Source: Planctomycetota bacterium
GTDB taxonomy: Bacteria > Planctomycetota > UBA1135 > GCA-002686595
Assembly: GCA_014238415.1 (NCBI GenBank)
Contig: JABABA010000019.1
Span: 1-64,000, forward strand
Length of the DNA: 64,000 nucleotides
Direction of reading: 5' to 3'
Both the position numbers and the translations under genes were made by a program. This document shows positions 33,654 through 42,546 of this stretch, in pieces; position 1 is the first letter of the stretch; each line of letters starts with the position of its first letter. The notes below the pieces were generated by a model. It made no database searches. It saw nothing but the letters and a program-made list of their open reading frames with translations, and was not told the DNA's origin.

Positions 33654-34865
33654 GTGAGCGTTTACCTGATTGCCACCTGTGACACCAAGGGCACCGAAGC
33701 GGAGTTCCTCGCCCAGCAACTCGTCAGCCAGGGCGTGTCTGTACGCATCGTGGACACAGGCTGCTTGGGCGAGTGCTCGATACCTGTGCATGTCTCCCGA
33801 GAAGAGGTTTTTGAGGCCGCCGGTACTTCTCTACTGAAACTCGTGCAACAGAACAACCGAGGCGTGGCAGTGGAAGCCGCTGCCAGAGGAGTGTGCGCCC
33901 TCATGCTCAAGGCCCACGCCCAAGGAGAACTGGATGGGGTGCTTGCCATCGGCGGCGGCGCCGGCACCCTGATCGGGACCAGCCCCATGCGAGCCCTGCC
34001 CTTGGGCGTACCCAAGCTGATGGTCTCCACCATGGCTGCGGGACAGGTACGTCCCTATGTGGGCGACAAGGATGTGCTCATGCTGAACTCGGTAGTGGAC
34101 ATCAGCGGCCTCAATCGCATCAGCCGTCCGATCCTGCGCAACGCGGCGGGAGCCATGGCGGGCATGGTACGAGCGCGTCAGGAAGCGCCCAAGGCCCAAA
34201 CAGATCGCCCTCTGATCGCCGCCAGCATGTTCGGCGTGACCACGCCCTGTGTGGAGCAGGCCCGCGAGATCCTTGAATCAGAGGGCTTTGAGGTGCTGGT
34301 GTTCCACGCCACGGGCATCGGCGGCCAGACCATGGAGGCTCTGATCAAAGAGGGCCTGCTGGCGGGAGTCCTGGACATCACCACCACCGAATTGGCGGAT
34401 GAACATGTGGGCGGAACCCTCTCCGCTGGCCCTGAGCGTCTGAGAGGTGCTGCTGCCACGGGCCTTCCCCAAGTGGTCTCCGTGGGGGCAACCGACATGG
34501 TCAACTTCGCCGCGCGCAATACCGTGCCCGCAGCCTTCAAGGACCGCCAACTCTACACCCACAACGAGCAGGTAACGCTGATGCGCACAACCGCGCAGGA
34601 ATGCGCCGCCATCGGCCGCATCATCGGTGAACGCCTTACCGACTCGAAGGGCCCCACCACGATCTTGCTCCCCAGTCAGGGAGTCTCCGCCCTCGATGCA
34701 GAGGGCCAGCCCTTCAATGACCCCAGCGCCCGCCAGGAACTCTTTGCCGCAATCCAAGAACACTGCGGCTCGATCCCCTGCGAGACCATTTCGGCCCACA
34801 TAAACGACCCAGAATTCGCCGCCGCTGCGGCCAATAAGCTCCTTTCCCTGATCCCCAAGACATGA
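33654..34865 (+). CDS. Tm-1-like ATP-binding domain protein (UPF0261 family)
   Basis: A 403-residue protein homologous to the N-terminal part of the plant Tm-1 resistance protein. [20 protein letters not shown] opens the fold; [20 protein letters not shown] and [20 protein letters not shown] are family hallmarks, as is [14 protein letters not shown] later. The start is GTG (VSVYLIA); longer readings enter the preceding gene. In many bacteria and fungi this domain sits beside or fused to the TIM-barrel domain encoded next, exactly as here with an ATGA overlap. The reaction is not established. Confidence 0.9.
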   Translation: MSVYLIATCDTKGTEAEFLAQQLVSQGVSVRIVDTGCLGECSIPVHVSREEVFEAAGTSLLKLVQQNNRGVAVEAAARGVCALMLKAHAQGELDGVLAIGGGAGTLIGTSPMRALPLGVPKLMVSTMAAGQVRPYVGDKDVLMLNSVVDISGLNRISRPILRNAAGAMAGMVRARQEAPKAQTDRPLIAASMFGVTTPCVEQAREILESEGFEVLVFHATGIGGQTMEALIKEGLLAGVLDITTTELADEHVGGTLSAGPERLRGAAATGLPQVVSVGATDMVNFAARNTVPAAFKDRQLYTHNEQVTLMRTTAQECAAIGRIIGERLTDSKGPTTILLPSQGVSALDAEGQPFNDPSARQELFAAIQEHCGSIPCETISAHINDPEFAAAAANKLLSLIPKT

Positions 34866-35725
34866 CCCCCGACAAGATTCAAAACGACAACTCACGCCAT
34901 GGAATCCTGCGACGATTCCGGGAACAAATTGCGCGAGGAGAACCGATCATCGGCGGAGGCGCAGGCACCGGCATCTCTGCCAAGAGCGAAGAGGCTGGCG
35001 GAATCGACCTGTTGATCCTCTACAACTCCGGCCGCTACCGCATGGCGGGCCGGGGCTCCACCGCAGGTCTGATGCCCTACGGCAACGCCAACCAGATCGT
35101 GAAAGAGATGGCCTTTGAGGTCATCCCCGTGGTCAAGCACACGCCGGTCCTGGCTGGTGTCTGCGGCACAGATCCCTTTATCATGCCCCAGCTTTTCTTG
35201 GACGAGTTGGTCGCCCTCGGCTTCAGTGGCATCCAGAATTTTCCAACTGTGGGCCTGATCGAAGGTCGCCTGCGCGCCACTCTCGAAGAAACCGGCATGG
35301 GTTATGGCCTTGAGGTTGACATGGTGCGACGCGCCCATGGAATGGATCTCTTGACCACCCCCTACGCCTTCAACGCCGATGAAGCGCGCCAGATGGCAGA
35401 GGCCGGTGCCGACATTGTAGTGGCCCACATGGGTTGCACAAGCGGTGGGACCATCGGCGCCGAGACAGTCAATCCCCTCGACGAGTGCCTGGGCCTGATC
35501 GAAGAGATCGTGGCCGCCGCCAAGAGCGTGCGCGACGATGTGATCTGTCTCTGCCACGGTGGCCCGATCGCCATGCCTCCGGACGCAGACTTCGTTCTGC
35601 AGCGCGTAGAGGGAATCGATGGCTTCTACGGGGCCAGTTCCACCGAACGCTTCCCCACCGAGGTCGCCATCTCTGAACAGATCCGTGCCTTCAAGTCCCT
35701 GCGCCTGCCCGGTGGTCACGCCTGA
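34862..35725 (+). CDS. Phosphoenolpyruvate-hydrolase-family TIM-barrel protein
   Basis: A 287-residue (beta/alpha)8 protein of the PEP mutase-like / 'TIM-barrel signal transduction' family. [60 protein letters not shown] and [20 protein letters not shown] are the conserved blocks. It corresponds to the C-terminal partner domain of Tm-1-like fusion proteins. Physical coupling with the upstream Tm-1-like gene (ATGA) and the downstream cupin (TGATG) suggests one functional unit acting on a small metabolite. Confidence 0.88.
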   Translation: MTPDKIQNDNSRHGILRRFREQIARGEPIIGGGAGTGISAKSEEAGGIDLLILYNSGRYRMAGRGSTAGLMPYGNANQIVKEMAFEVIPVVKHTPVLAGVCGTDPFIMPQLFLDELVALGFSGIQNFPTVGLIEGRLRATLEETGMGYGLEVDMVRRAHGMDLLTTPYAFNADEARQMAEAGADIVVAHMGCTSGGTIGAETVNPLDECLGLIEEIVAAAKSVRDDVICLCHGGPIAMPPDADFVLQRVEGIDGFYGASSTERFPTEVAISEQIRAFKSLRLPGGHA

Positions 35726-36102
35726 TGAACGATCCCCTGCGCTTTGTCCCCACCAGCGATGCCCAGGTAGAGTGGGCCCGGGACCAAAAACACGAATGGT
35801 TTGTGCGTGACGGACTCACCGGCGAAGGGGAGTTGGCCATGGTGCGCGTAACCATGACAACGGGTCAATCCCACGACTTCCACCGCCACCCCCGCATGGA
35901 GGAAATCCTCTATGTGCTCAGCGGGCGCTGCGTACAGTGGGTCGCGAACGAAGAACGGGAACTCAATGCGGGCGACACTGTGCACATTCCCATGGGCATG
36001 GTCCACGCCACCCACAACCCTTTTCCTGAACCCTTGGTATTCCTGGCCATCATGACTCCGGCAGTGTTTGATGGTCAGGAGACTGTGGATGGGGTGGATT
36101 GA
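35725..36102 (+). CDS. Cupin-domain protein of the Tm-1-like cluster
   Basis: A 125-residue cupin. HDFHRHPRMEEILYVLSGR (about residues 51-69) is motif 1 with its H-x-H and Glu ligands, and AGDTVHIPMGMVHATHNPFP is motif 2. It overlaps the upstream TIM-barrel gene by one base (TGATG) and is thus very likely cotranslated. A role as the dioxygenase or isomerase step on the same substrate is plausible, but nothing in the sequence names it. Confidence 0.82.
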   Translation: MNDPLRFVPTSDAQVEWARDQKHEWFVRDGLTGEGELAMVRVTMTTGQSHDFHRHPRMEEILYVLSGRCVQWVANEERELNAGDTVHIPMGMVHATHNPFPEPLVFLAIMTPAVFDGQETVDGVD

Positions 36103-36274
36103 GAATTGGCCGCTCCTTGACAGGCCAGGTCTCACACACCCGTTCACTCTTTTCCGTCGAACATTGTGGGTCATGACCAAGACCCGCGAATTCCCTTGCA
36201 TGGAGAGTCTCCCTTCCGTTTGATGCGCGAAGAAGCGCGCTCCAACTCACAGCCTCCCTCACCAAGAGAACAAC

Positions 36275-36604
36275 ATGGCACCGACCGCTCGATTCATCCT
36301 AGCAATCGTGATCCTGGCCATCCTGCTGGCCGCCACGGCGATACTTGGTGATGGTGGAGCCACTTTGATGGTGGGAGTCAGCATCCTCGTCAGATTGGCG
36401 GGGGCGTACTTGATCCTGCTGGCTGCCTACAAGGTCTGGAAGCTGAGCCAGTCAAATAGCGACTATTCGGCAATCACACTTGCGCCGCCCATTGTTCTCG
36501 CCCTGATAGGAGCAATGTTGCAAGCTTCCAACTGGGGCGTCGGCCTGGCACTGGGTCTGATCGGGGCAATGGCGCTCCACAACTCAAGCCGACGGGGGAC
36601 CTAG
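36275..36604 (+). CDS. Small membrane protein of unknown function
   Basis: A 109-residue hydrophobic protein with about three to four membrane segments: FILAIVILAILLAATAIL (about 6-23), LMVGVSILVRLAGAYLILLA (about 31-50), APPIVLALIGAMLQASNW and VGLALGLIGAMALH. No family was recognised. It stands alone, followed by a tRNA on the other strand. The 172-base upstream gap contains small hairpins only. Confidence 0.55.
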   Translation: MAPTARFILAIVILAILLAATAILGDGGATLMVGVSILVRLAGAYLILLAAYKVWKLSQSNSDYSAITLAPPIVLALIGAMLQASNWGVGLALGLIGAMALHNSSRRGT

Positions 36605-36667
36605 GAGGACTTCTCAAGGCCGCCAACTGAGTCGGGCCTGGAGAACTCTTCGGTCAAGCGAAGTAAG

Positions 36668-36744
36668 TGGTCGGGGCGAGAGGATTTGAACCTCCGGCCT
36701 CTGCAACCCCATTGCAGCGCGCTACCAGGCTGCGCCACGCCCCG
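36668..36744 (-). tRNA. tRNA-Pro (anticodon GGG)
   Basis: A 77-base cloverleaf on the minus strand. The acceptor arm CGGGGCG/CGCCCCG pairs perfectly, and the D-arm is GCGC-AGCCTGGTA-GCGC. Anticodon stem CTGCA/TGCAG encloses loop ATGGGGT with anticodon GGG. The T-arm is GGAGG-TTCAAAT-CCTCT. The 3' CCA is encoded. Confidence 0.95.
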
Positions 36745-36874
36745 ACCGAGGGCTGGGAACTTTAGTGATTGGACAGGGAGCCGTCAATCCGCAAGGAGCC
36801 AGATCGCTGCACTCCGTAGGAGATCTTGGAGCCTGGGCTTGCGCTCTGGGCCTCGGCTGGGCTACAGAGGGGGT

Positions 36875-37219
36875 ATGGCGAGGCCCCTGCGTAATCTTTA
36901 TCACAAGAGCCTGCACATCAGGCGGCGGCATCGAACCTGGATGGGGGCAATGGTTTGCGCCAGTTTGGCCTGGGGAGTGTGGTGGCTGGCCTTGGCCCTT
37001 TCCCACTGGCTACCAGAATGGCTACCGAGTTTGGGAGTACTGGGATTCCTCTCCAGCCTGCCAGCCATGGTGGGCCTGATTCTGGCAATCATAACCATTC
37101 GGGCCCGGGATGTTTGGATCGCACTGGCGAGCATTCCGATCTGCGCCAACGGAGCCATACTGGCTTTGCCTTGGCTCTTTGAACGCGAGCTGTCGCTGCT
37201 CTTCGGAGTCGGTTCCTAG
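36875..37219 (+). CDS. Small membrane protein of unknown function
   Basis: A 114-residue protein with a basic N-terminus (RRRHRTWMG) and about three membrane segments: MVCASLAWGVWWLALALSHW, LGVLGFLSSLPAMVGLILAI and WIALASIPICANGAILALPW. No family was recognised. A longer in-frame reading upstream passes through the tRNA gene and is rejected. The stop is shared with the convergent next gene in a CTAG. Confidence 0.5.
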   Translation: MARPLRNLYHKSLHIRRRHRTWMGAMVCASLAWGVWWLALALSHWLPEWLPSLGVLGFLSSLPAMVGLILAIITIRARDVWIALASIPICANGAILALPWLFERELSLLFGVGS

Positions 37220-37602
37220 GCCGCGATCTTTTCTGCACACATGATCATCCAGACGCCAGTGCAGGCGGCTAGCACTGTGAGGACAATGACCATGAGGGCG
37301 ATCTTGCCGTGCAAGGCCCGGTGGCGGCCGTTACGGATGGTGGCGATGCCGCTGACGATTGGAGCGATATAGGAAAGTGTGGCCAGACGAGCCAGGAACA
37401 TGTGCACATGGTAGATCGTTCCGGCGGATTCGAGGTTGTAGGAATCGCCCAGTTGAACCGCGTAGTAGATCGTGGTCGCAAGGCTAGAGATGGTGCAAAC
37501 CACCAGGGACAGGTGGACCCTGCGGCGGGCAAGCTTGCCAGTCCAAGCAGTAGCCATGAGCAACACAACGGTCAGGGAAAAAAAGGAGCTGAAGGCGATC
37601 AT
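37216..37602 (-). CDS. Membrane protein, possibly DUF420-like
   Basis: A 128-residue protein with four predicted helices. Histidines lie at helix edges in RRRVHLSLVVC, GTIYHVHMFLARLATLSYIA and RHRALHGKIALMVIV, a layout similar to DUF420 / CtaG-like haem-copper oxidase accessory proteins. That assignment is tentative. It lies 18 bases downstream of gpsA on the same strand and may be the last gene of a plsY-gpsA unit. Confidence 0.55.
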   Translation of the reverse strand: MIAFSSFFSLTVVLLMATAWTGKLARRRVHLSLVVCTISSLATTIYYAVQLGDSYNLESAGTIYHVHMFLARLATLSYIAPIVSGIATIRNGRHRALHGKIALMVIVLTVLAACTGVWMIMCAEKIAA

Positions 37603-37620
37603 TGAGAAGATGAGAATGAA

Positions 37621-38652
37621 TCATGCGGGGTCCTGCATGATGCCCGTCAGTTCCTCTTGGGGAGAACGGGTCATCAGGTCGGATACCGCCTGGCGTGGAT
37701 CCTTTCCTTCAAAAAGGCAGGCGTGCACTTGGTTGGCGATAGGCATTGAGATGCCTTCGGTTTCAGCTTCGGGGCCGAAGAGAGCACGGGTAGTCCAGAC
37801 CCCCTCGGCCACCATGTGCATACGAGCGAGCAGGTGATCGAGGGACTCACCCTTGCCGATGGCTTCCCCCACTGCGCGATTGCGCGAGTGCTCGGAAAAA
37901 CAAGTGGTCATCAAGTCACCGATGCCAGCGAGGCCAAAGAAGGTCTCGGGTTGTGCGCCGTGACGGTGGCCGAAACGCGCGATCTCCACTACCCCGCGGG
38001 TGATCAAAGCGGCCTTGGCGTTGTCCCCAAGCGCCAGACCATCACAAATACCTGCGCCAATGGCGATCACATTCTTGAGAGCCGCTGCGAACTCGGCGCC
38101 CAGGGGATCGCTGTTGGTGTAAACGCGCAGGGTTTCGCAGGACAAAACATTCTGAACCTGCTCGGCTACGGCGCTGTCGGTGGAACAGGCCACCAGGGAA
38201 GCGGGCAGACCACGCGCGACCTCTTCCGCGTGACTGGGACCTGTCAATACGCACAGAGGACGCTCACCCAGAACCTCTCCGATGATCTTGGTAGGCGGTT
38301 GGAAGGTCTCTACTTCAAGACCCTTGGATGCACTGACCACGGGCAGGGTGCCAGACAACACATCTTCGAATTGCACCAACACACTACGGAGGTGTTGGGT
38401 AGGAATGACGGAGATCAAAAGATCCACTCCGACCGCTGCTTGAGTGGGGTCTGCGCTAAAGCGCAGACTGTCAGGCAGGAGTACGCCGGGAAGATAGCGT
38501 TCATTGAGACGAGTCTCTGCAAGGGTCGCTATCTGGTCCGTGTCTCGACCCCAAAGGCAGACATCGAGCCCCTTACGAGCCAAAACAAGTGCCAGGGTCG
38601 TACCCCAGGAGCCATTGCCCAGGACGAGAATTCTAGGTTGCGCGTCACTCAT
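37621..38652 (-). CDS. gpsA: NAD(P)H-dependent glycerol-3-phosphate dehydrogenase
   Basis: A 343-residue cytosolic enzyme that reduces dihydroxyacetone phosphate to sn-glycerol-3-phosphate, the first step of glycerophospholipid synthesis. ILVLGNGSWGTTLALVLARK is the dinucleotide fold (G-N-G-S-W-G). CVLTGPSHAEEVARGLPAS, LKNVIAIGAGICDGLALGDN and LAGIGDLMTTCFSEHSRNR are the catalytic and substrate-binding blocks; the Lys in L-K-N is catalytic. The start MSDAQPR overlaps the upstream plsY by 8 bases, linking consecutive steps. Confidence 0.96.
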   Translation of the reverse strand: MSDAQPRILVLGNGSWGTTLALVLARKGLDVCLWGRDTDQIATLAETRLNERYLPGVLLPDSLRFSADPTQAAVGVDLLISVIPTQHLRSVLVQFEDVLSGTLPVVSASKGLEVETFQPPTKIIGEVLGERPLCVLTGPSHAEEVARGLPASLVACSTDSAVAEQVQNVLSCETLRVYTNSDPLGAEFAAALKNVIAIGAGICDGLALGDNAKAALITRGVVEIARFGHRHGAQPETFFGLAGIGDLMTTCFSEHSRNRAVGEAIGKGESLDHLLARMHMVAEGVWTTRALFGPEAETEGISMPIANQVHACLFEGKDPRQAVSDLMTRSPQEELTGIMQDPA

Positions 38653-39304
38653 TGGGAGCCTCATGGAAATCAGCGGGTTTGGGCTCAAAAGCCTTGGGCT
38701 CGCTTCCCTCAAGAATGCGTCGCAGGTTGCCTCGGTGACGCCAGACGATCATCACCAGGAGGCCGAACTGCACCAGGGTCGCAGACTGATCGAAACCGTG
38801 CCGAATACCTGAACCGATCGCAAAAGCCGCCACCATGGCCAAAGATGCGAGGCCCACAAAGCGCGTGGTCAAGAGCACGAGCAGCCAGGCCCCAACGCCA
38901 TAGACCAGCATCATGGGATCAATGGCCAGGATCCCGCCGACCAGCGTCGCGACTCCCTTGCCTCCATGGAAGCCCAGGTACACCGGATAGCAATGACCGA
39001 CCACAGCAGCACCGAAACAGTACGGCCCAAGATGCTCTTGGGCACCACCCCTGAGCAGCACAACAAGAGCCGCGCCCTTGAACACATCCAACGCAAAAGA
39101 GGTCAGGCCCACCGTTCGACCCGCGGCGCGAATTGTGTTGGTGGCCCCGATATTCCCGCTGCCCACCGTACGCGGATCGACTCCCTTGAAGGCCTGGGAG
39201 AGAATCAGACCGAAGGGGATTGCTCCAATCAGATACGACGCAAGGACCAGAGCCCAGGCGGGAACTGCGTCCAAGTCGATCAGGGCTAGGGGCGCGAGGG
39301 TCAT
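38645..39304 (-). CDS. plsY: Glycerol-3-phosphate acyltransferase PlsY
   Basis: A 219-residue inner-membrane enzyme that acylates glycerol-3-phosphate using acyl-phosphate. The conserved motifs are SYLIGAIPFGLILSQAFKGV with the nearby GSGNIGATNTIRAAG, FHGGKGVATLVGGILAIDP, and the late WRHRGNLRRIL. Multiple membrane helices span the sequence. The start MTLAPLAL is chosen over an in-frame start 15 codons upstream because the first helix follows directly. It is cotranscribed with gpsA, which supplies its substrate. Confidence 0.95.
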   Translation of the reverse strand: MTLAPLALIDLDAVPAWALVLASYLIGAIPFGLILSQAFKGVDPRTVGSGNIGATNTIRAAGRTVGLTSFALDVFKGAALVVLLRGGAQEHLGPYCFGAAVVGHCYPVYLGFHGGKGVATLVGGILAIDPMMLVYGVGAWLLVLLTTRFVGLASLAMVAAFAIGSGIRHGFDQSATLVQFGLLVMIVWRHRGNLRRILEGSEPKAFEPKPADFHEAPNE

Positions 39305-39440
39305 GTTCGGGGAGCATAACCTCTCCGGGGCTTCATTCAGCGAACCCAAGTCTTTCTTTGGGCCCTCAAGGTGGGTCCGCAGCCGTCAGGCAGGGGTAAG
39401 GAGAGGGAACGGCAAGTTCCCCCGGTACCATGTCTCGTGC

Positions 39441-41450
39441 ATGAGCCCCACCCCCCCCACTCCGCGCGTCGGCGTCGACACCGGCGGCACCTTCACGGAC
39501 CTTGTGGTGGTCTGTGGAGACCAGCTCTGGGTGCAGAAGATCCTCTCCACCCCGAGCGCACCGGAGGAAGCCATTGTGGAGGGGCTGGAACTGCTCGATG
39601 CTGAGGCTGACACGGAATTCGCCGAAGTAATCCACGGCAGTACTGTGGGCTTGAACGCGCTGCTGACAAAGGCAACAGGCCGCGTAGCCCTGGTGACCAA
39701 CAAGGGGTTCCAGGATCTGATCGAAATCCGGCGCCAGGATCGACCGGACCTCTATGCCTTGCACCCAAGCGTCCCCGAACCCTTGGTCGCCCGCGCGGAT
39801 CGACACGAAGTTTCGCAACGCAGTTGGCCGGACCTGAACGGACAACTGACTGAGATAAGCTCGCCCAGCAAGTCAGAACTCACCATACTCGCGCGACGCA
39901 TTCGACGAAGCGGAGTGGAGGGTGCATGCGTTTGCCTCTTGCATGCCTACGGGGACAGCGCCATCGAAGAACAGGTGGCTGCTGCCCTGCGTCTGGAAGG
40001 GCTGTCGGTCACCAGTTCCGCAGCGCTTCTGAATACACACCGAGAATATGAGCGCATGTCCACCGCGCTGATCAACGCCTGTCTGACGCCCGTCCTGGGG
40101 CGTTATGTCGAACGCTTACGGAGAGCACTGGGGCAAAGACGACTGGCGCTCTTGCAGAGTTCCGGAGGCACCCTCTCGGCGGAACTCGCGGCCGAGCAAC
40201 CGGCGCGGGTTGTGCTCAGTGGGCCAGCAGGAGGAGTCGTGGGGGCTGCGCGGGCGGCCGCGGAAGCGGGGCTCGATCAGGTGGTCACTCTGGACCTTGG
40301 TGGCACCAGCACAGATGTGGCTTTCCACGACCCTCAAGTGGGCCGAGCGGGGGCCACAACGGGATCTTCGGTGGCGGGACATGCCCTCGCACTGCCCGCT
40401 CTTGATGTGCACTGCATCGGTTGCGGCGGAGGGTCCCTGGTGCACCTGGACAGCACCGGGGTACTGCAGGTGGGGCCGCAAAGCGCAGGGGCGGATCCCG
40501 GACCAATTGCATATGGATCCGGAAGCGAGCCAACCCTGACCGATGCATTGGTGTTTGCCGGACGCATCGATGCGGGGCGTTTTCTCGGAGGTCAATTGGA
40601 GCTGGATCACGAGGGCGTGAAGCGCGCCTTTGAAAAATTGGGAGCTGAACTTGATGTGTCCCCAATGGAAGCGGCGCGGGGTTCTCTTCAGGTAGCCCAG
40701 GCCGCCATGCGCAGAGCCCTTTCGGTCATGACCATGCAACGGGGCAAGGACCCTGCGCTGATTTCGCTGGTGTCTTTTGGTGGCGGCGGAGGTTTGTTCG
40801 GCGTAGAACTCGCGGCAGACCTGGGTATTCCCAAGGTGCTCGTACCCGCCCATGCGGGAGTGCTATCTGCCTGGGGCATGGTGCATGCGGACGCTACTCT
40901 CGACTTGGCAGAGACTGTGCTGGAACCCCTGGCTAAGTGGAGCAAGACCAGGCGAGCGAAGGCTTTCAAGAAACTCGAACAAGAGAGTTTGAGCCAGCTT
41001 CTCGCCGCTGGACATCGCAAGCGGGACTGCCGTTACGAGCGTGTCCTCGAACTGCGATTTTGCGGCCAGTCCCATGAACTCGCTATCCCCGAGGGATCAG
41101 ACCCTGGCTCAGAATTTCATGCCACCCACCAGCGACGTTATGGCTGGACACCCGGAGAGGCCGAGGTCGAGCTGGTGCATCTCGCCAGCCGCGTGGTGGT
41201 CCCCGGCCCAGCTCCCGACACGGGGCCACAGCCAAGACGGCGCAAACTCAGCCGCAACGCACATGTGGGCCTGCGCAAGGTGGACGGAGAGCGCAAGCGC
41301 GTACCGGTCCTCGACCGCGCCGAACTCAAGCCCGGCATGCACTGGCCAGGACCGTCCCTCGTGGAAGAAGCAACGACCACCACCTGGATTCCTCGTGGCT
41401 GGGAGGCGCGGGTGACCCGAGGAGGCCACATGCTGCTCAGTCGAGAATGA
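39441..41450 (+). CDS. Hydantoinase/oxoprolinase subunit A (HyuA-like), without HyuB
   Basis: A 669-residue ASKHA-fold ATPase subunit. RVGVDTGGTFTDLVVVCG is the first phosphate-binding loop, EVIHGSTVGLNALLTKATGR and NKGFQDLIEIRRQDRPDLYA are family blocks, and LSGPAGGVVGAARAAA and VTLDLGGTSTDVAFHD complete the ATP site. These enzymes normally pair with a HyuB/OplB subunit to hydrolyse hydantoins, 5-oxoproline or acetone-type substrates. No HyuB gene is nearby, so the partner is elsewhere or the protein is a stand-alone variant. The ATG at MSPTPPTPRV is used; upstream sequence overlaps plsY on the other strand. Confidence 0.88.
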   Translation: MSPTPPTPRVGVDTGGTFTDLVVVCGDQLWVQKILSTPSAPEEAIVEGLELLDAEADTEFAEVIHGSTVGLNALLTKATGRVALVTNKGFQDLIEIRRQDRPDLYALHPSVPEPLVARADRHEVSQRSWPDLNGQLTEISSPSKSELTILARRIRRSGVEGACVCLLHAYGDSAIEEQVAAALRLEGLSVTSSAALLNTHREYERMSTALINACLTPVLGRYVERLRRALGQRRLALLQSSGGTLSAELAAEQPARVVLSGPAGGVVGAARAAAEAGLDQVVTLDLGGTSTDVAFHDPQVGRAGATTGSSVAGHALALPALDVHCIGCGGGSLVHLDSTGVLQVGPQSAGADPGPIAYGSGSEPTLTDALVFAGRIDAGRFLGGQLELDHEGVKRAFEKLGAELDVSPMEAARGSLQVAQAAMRRALSVMTMQRGKDPALISLVSFGGGGGLFGVELAADLGIPKVLVPAHAGVLSAWGMVHADATLDLAETVLEPLAKWSKTRRAKAFKKLEQESLSQLLAAGHRKRDCRYERVLELRFCGQSHELAIPEGSDPGSEFHATHQRRYGWTPGEAEVELVHLASRVVVPGPAPDTGPQPRRRKLSRNAHVGLRKVDGERKRVPVLDRAELKPGMHWPGPSLVEEATTTTWIPRGWEARVTRGGHMLLSRE

Positions 41451-41657
41451 CTTCGTCCATTCCAGACATGATGCTTGCAAGGGGCGACGGGGATTGGCGC
41501 AAGGATACCGAGGAGATAAGGAACCTGATCGGGACTTGTCAGCGAGCGCTCAACCTGGCGGTGTCCCGACAGCTGTATGGAACTTGTCCGTGAAACTCCC
41601 AAGCAGAATCTGCAAGACCAACGCCCCCAAGCCCCACCAGAAACAAAACAGCGAGAA

Positions 41658-41732
41658 TGGAGCGGCTGAACGGATTTGAACCGTCGACATCAACCTTGGC
41701 AAGGTTGCGCTCTACCACTGAGCTACAGCCGC
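41658..41732 (-). tRNA. tRNA-Gly (anticodon GCC)
   Basis: A 75-base cloverleaf on the minus strand. The acceptor is GCGGCTG/CAGCCGC and the D-arm contains GCTC-AGTGGTA-GAGC. Anticodon stem CAACC/GGTTG encloses loop TTGCCAA (anticodon GCC). The T-arm is GACGG-TTCAAAT-CCGTT. The 3' CCA is encoded. Confidence 0.95.
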
Positions 41733-41748
41733 CCTCTTGGGCAGAGAA

Positions 41749-42546
41749 CTATAGCGCGGGTGGGGCGGGAGGCAAGTCAACCTCCCCACATCTTTTCACC
41801 AGCTGTCCAGCCACCCAAGCCCCTGCCCCACTTGCGGCATCTGCGAGTGACTGTCCGGAAGCAAGGAGTGCGGCGAGATGGGCCGCGTGACGGCACCCAG
41901 AGCCCCTCAGGGAACCCCTCACCCGAGCCCGGGAAAGCCAGATCGGTTGCTCCCCGGCAACCAGGACCAGATCCAACAGGGGATCCTCCGCCCCATGGCC
42001 ACCCTTGAGAATCACCGCTGCGGCACCCGCGGCTATCAGCTCGCTTCCCGCCTTCAAACGACTGGAAGGATCCTGTACCAGTTCCTCTTCAGCAATCCCA
42101 ACCAACAGAGCAGCCTCCCTCAGGTTGGGGCACAGAATCGGTCCCAACTCCAGGGCTTCCAGCACGGCAGCACGGCCCTCTTGCCCAAGGAACTCATCAC
42201 CCAGGGAAGAACTCAGGACCGGATCAAACACCCAAGGCAAACCCGGAGCGTCGAAGCGCAGTTGAGCCAGAAGGTGCCACATTTCCCGCACGTGCTCCGG
42301 CCCGGGCAACAACCCGCTCTTGAGGCAGGCTGGATTCTCCACGGCCACCGCAGCCAAGGCATCAAAACGCCAAGCTTCCGGGTCCCTGGCACCGAGATCC
42401 ACCAGGCCGCACTCGTCCTGCACTGTGTTGGCAGTCACTGCCCCCACGAACCGCGCCTGCGCCGCTTCCACAGCCTCACGATCCGCATCCAACCCAGGCC
42501 CGTTCTGAGCAACTCCTCCCACACATAGGACAAGGGGCGAAGTCAC
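41749..42546 (-). CDS. Hydroxymethylpyrimidine/phosphomethylpyrimidine kinase-like protein (ThiD family)
   Basis: A 265-residue ribokinase-superfamily protein resembling ThiD, which phosphorylates the thiamine pyrimidine. VLCVGGVAQNGPGLDADREA replaces the usual AGSDxSGGAGIQAD. VFDPVLSSSLGDEF, ILCPNLREAALLVG and AAVILKGGHGAEDPLLDLVL are clear ThiD-type blocks. The anion-hole motif GTGC appears as GSGC (RGSGCRHAAHLAALLA), retaining Cys. The weak first motif makes the true substrate uncertain. It starts at a GTG overlapping the DHH gene's stop (GTGA), and no other thi gene is nearby. Confidence 0.75.
   Translation of the reverse strand: MTSPLVLCVGGVAQNGPGLDADREAVEAAQARFVGAVTANTVQDECGLVDLGARDPEAWRFDALAAVAVENPACLKSGLLPGPEHVREMWHLLAQLRFDAPGLPWVFDPVLSSSLGDEFLGQEGRAAVLEALELGPILCPNLREAALLVGIAEEELVQDPSSRLKAGSELIAAGAAAVILKGGHGAEDPLLDLVLVAGEQPIWLSRARVRGSLRGSGCRHAAHLAALLASGQSLADAASGAGAWVAGQLVKRCGEVDLPPAPPAL

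Noticed and set aside
36605..36760. tRNA-Pro as the attachment site of an integrated element
   Set aside because: No integrase, direct repeat of the tRNA 3' end or change of gene content was seen on either side.
36686..36874. N-terminal extension of the small membrane protein through the tRNA gene
   Set aside because: The extension would translate the tRNA-Pro sequence on the opposite strand; the ATG at 36875 begins the membrane-protein-like part.
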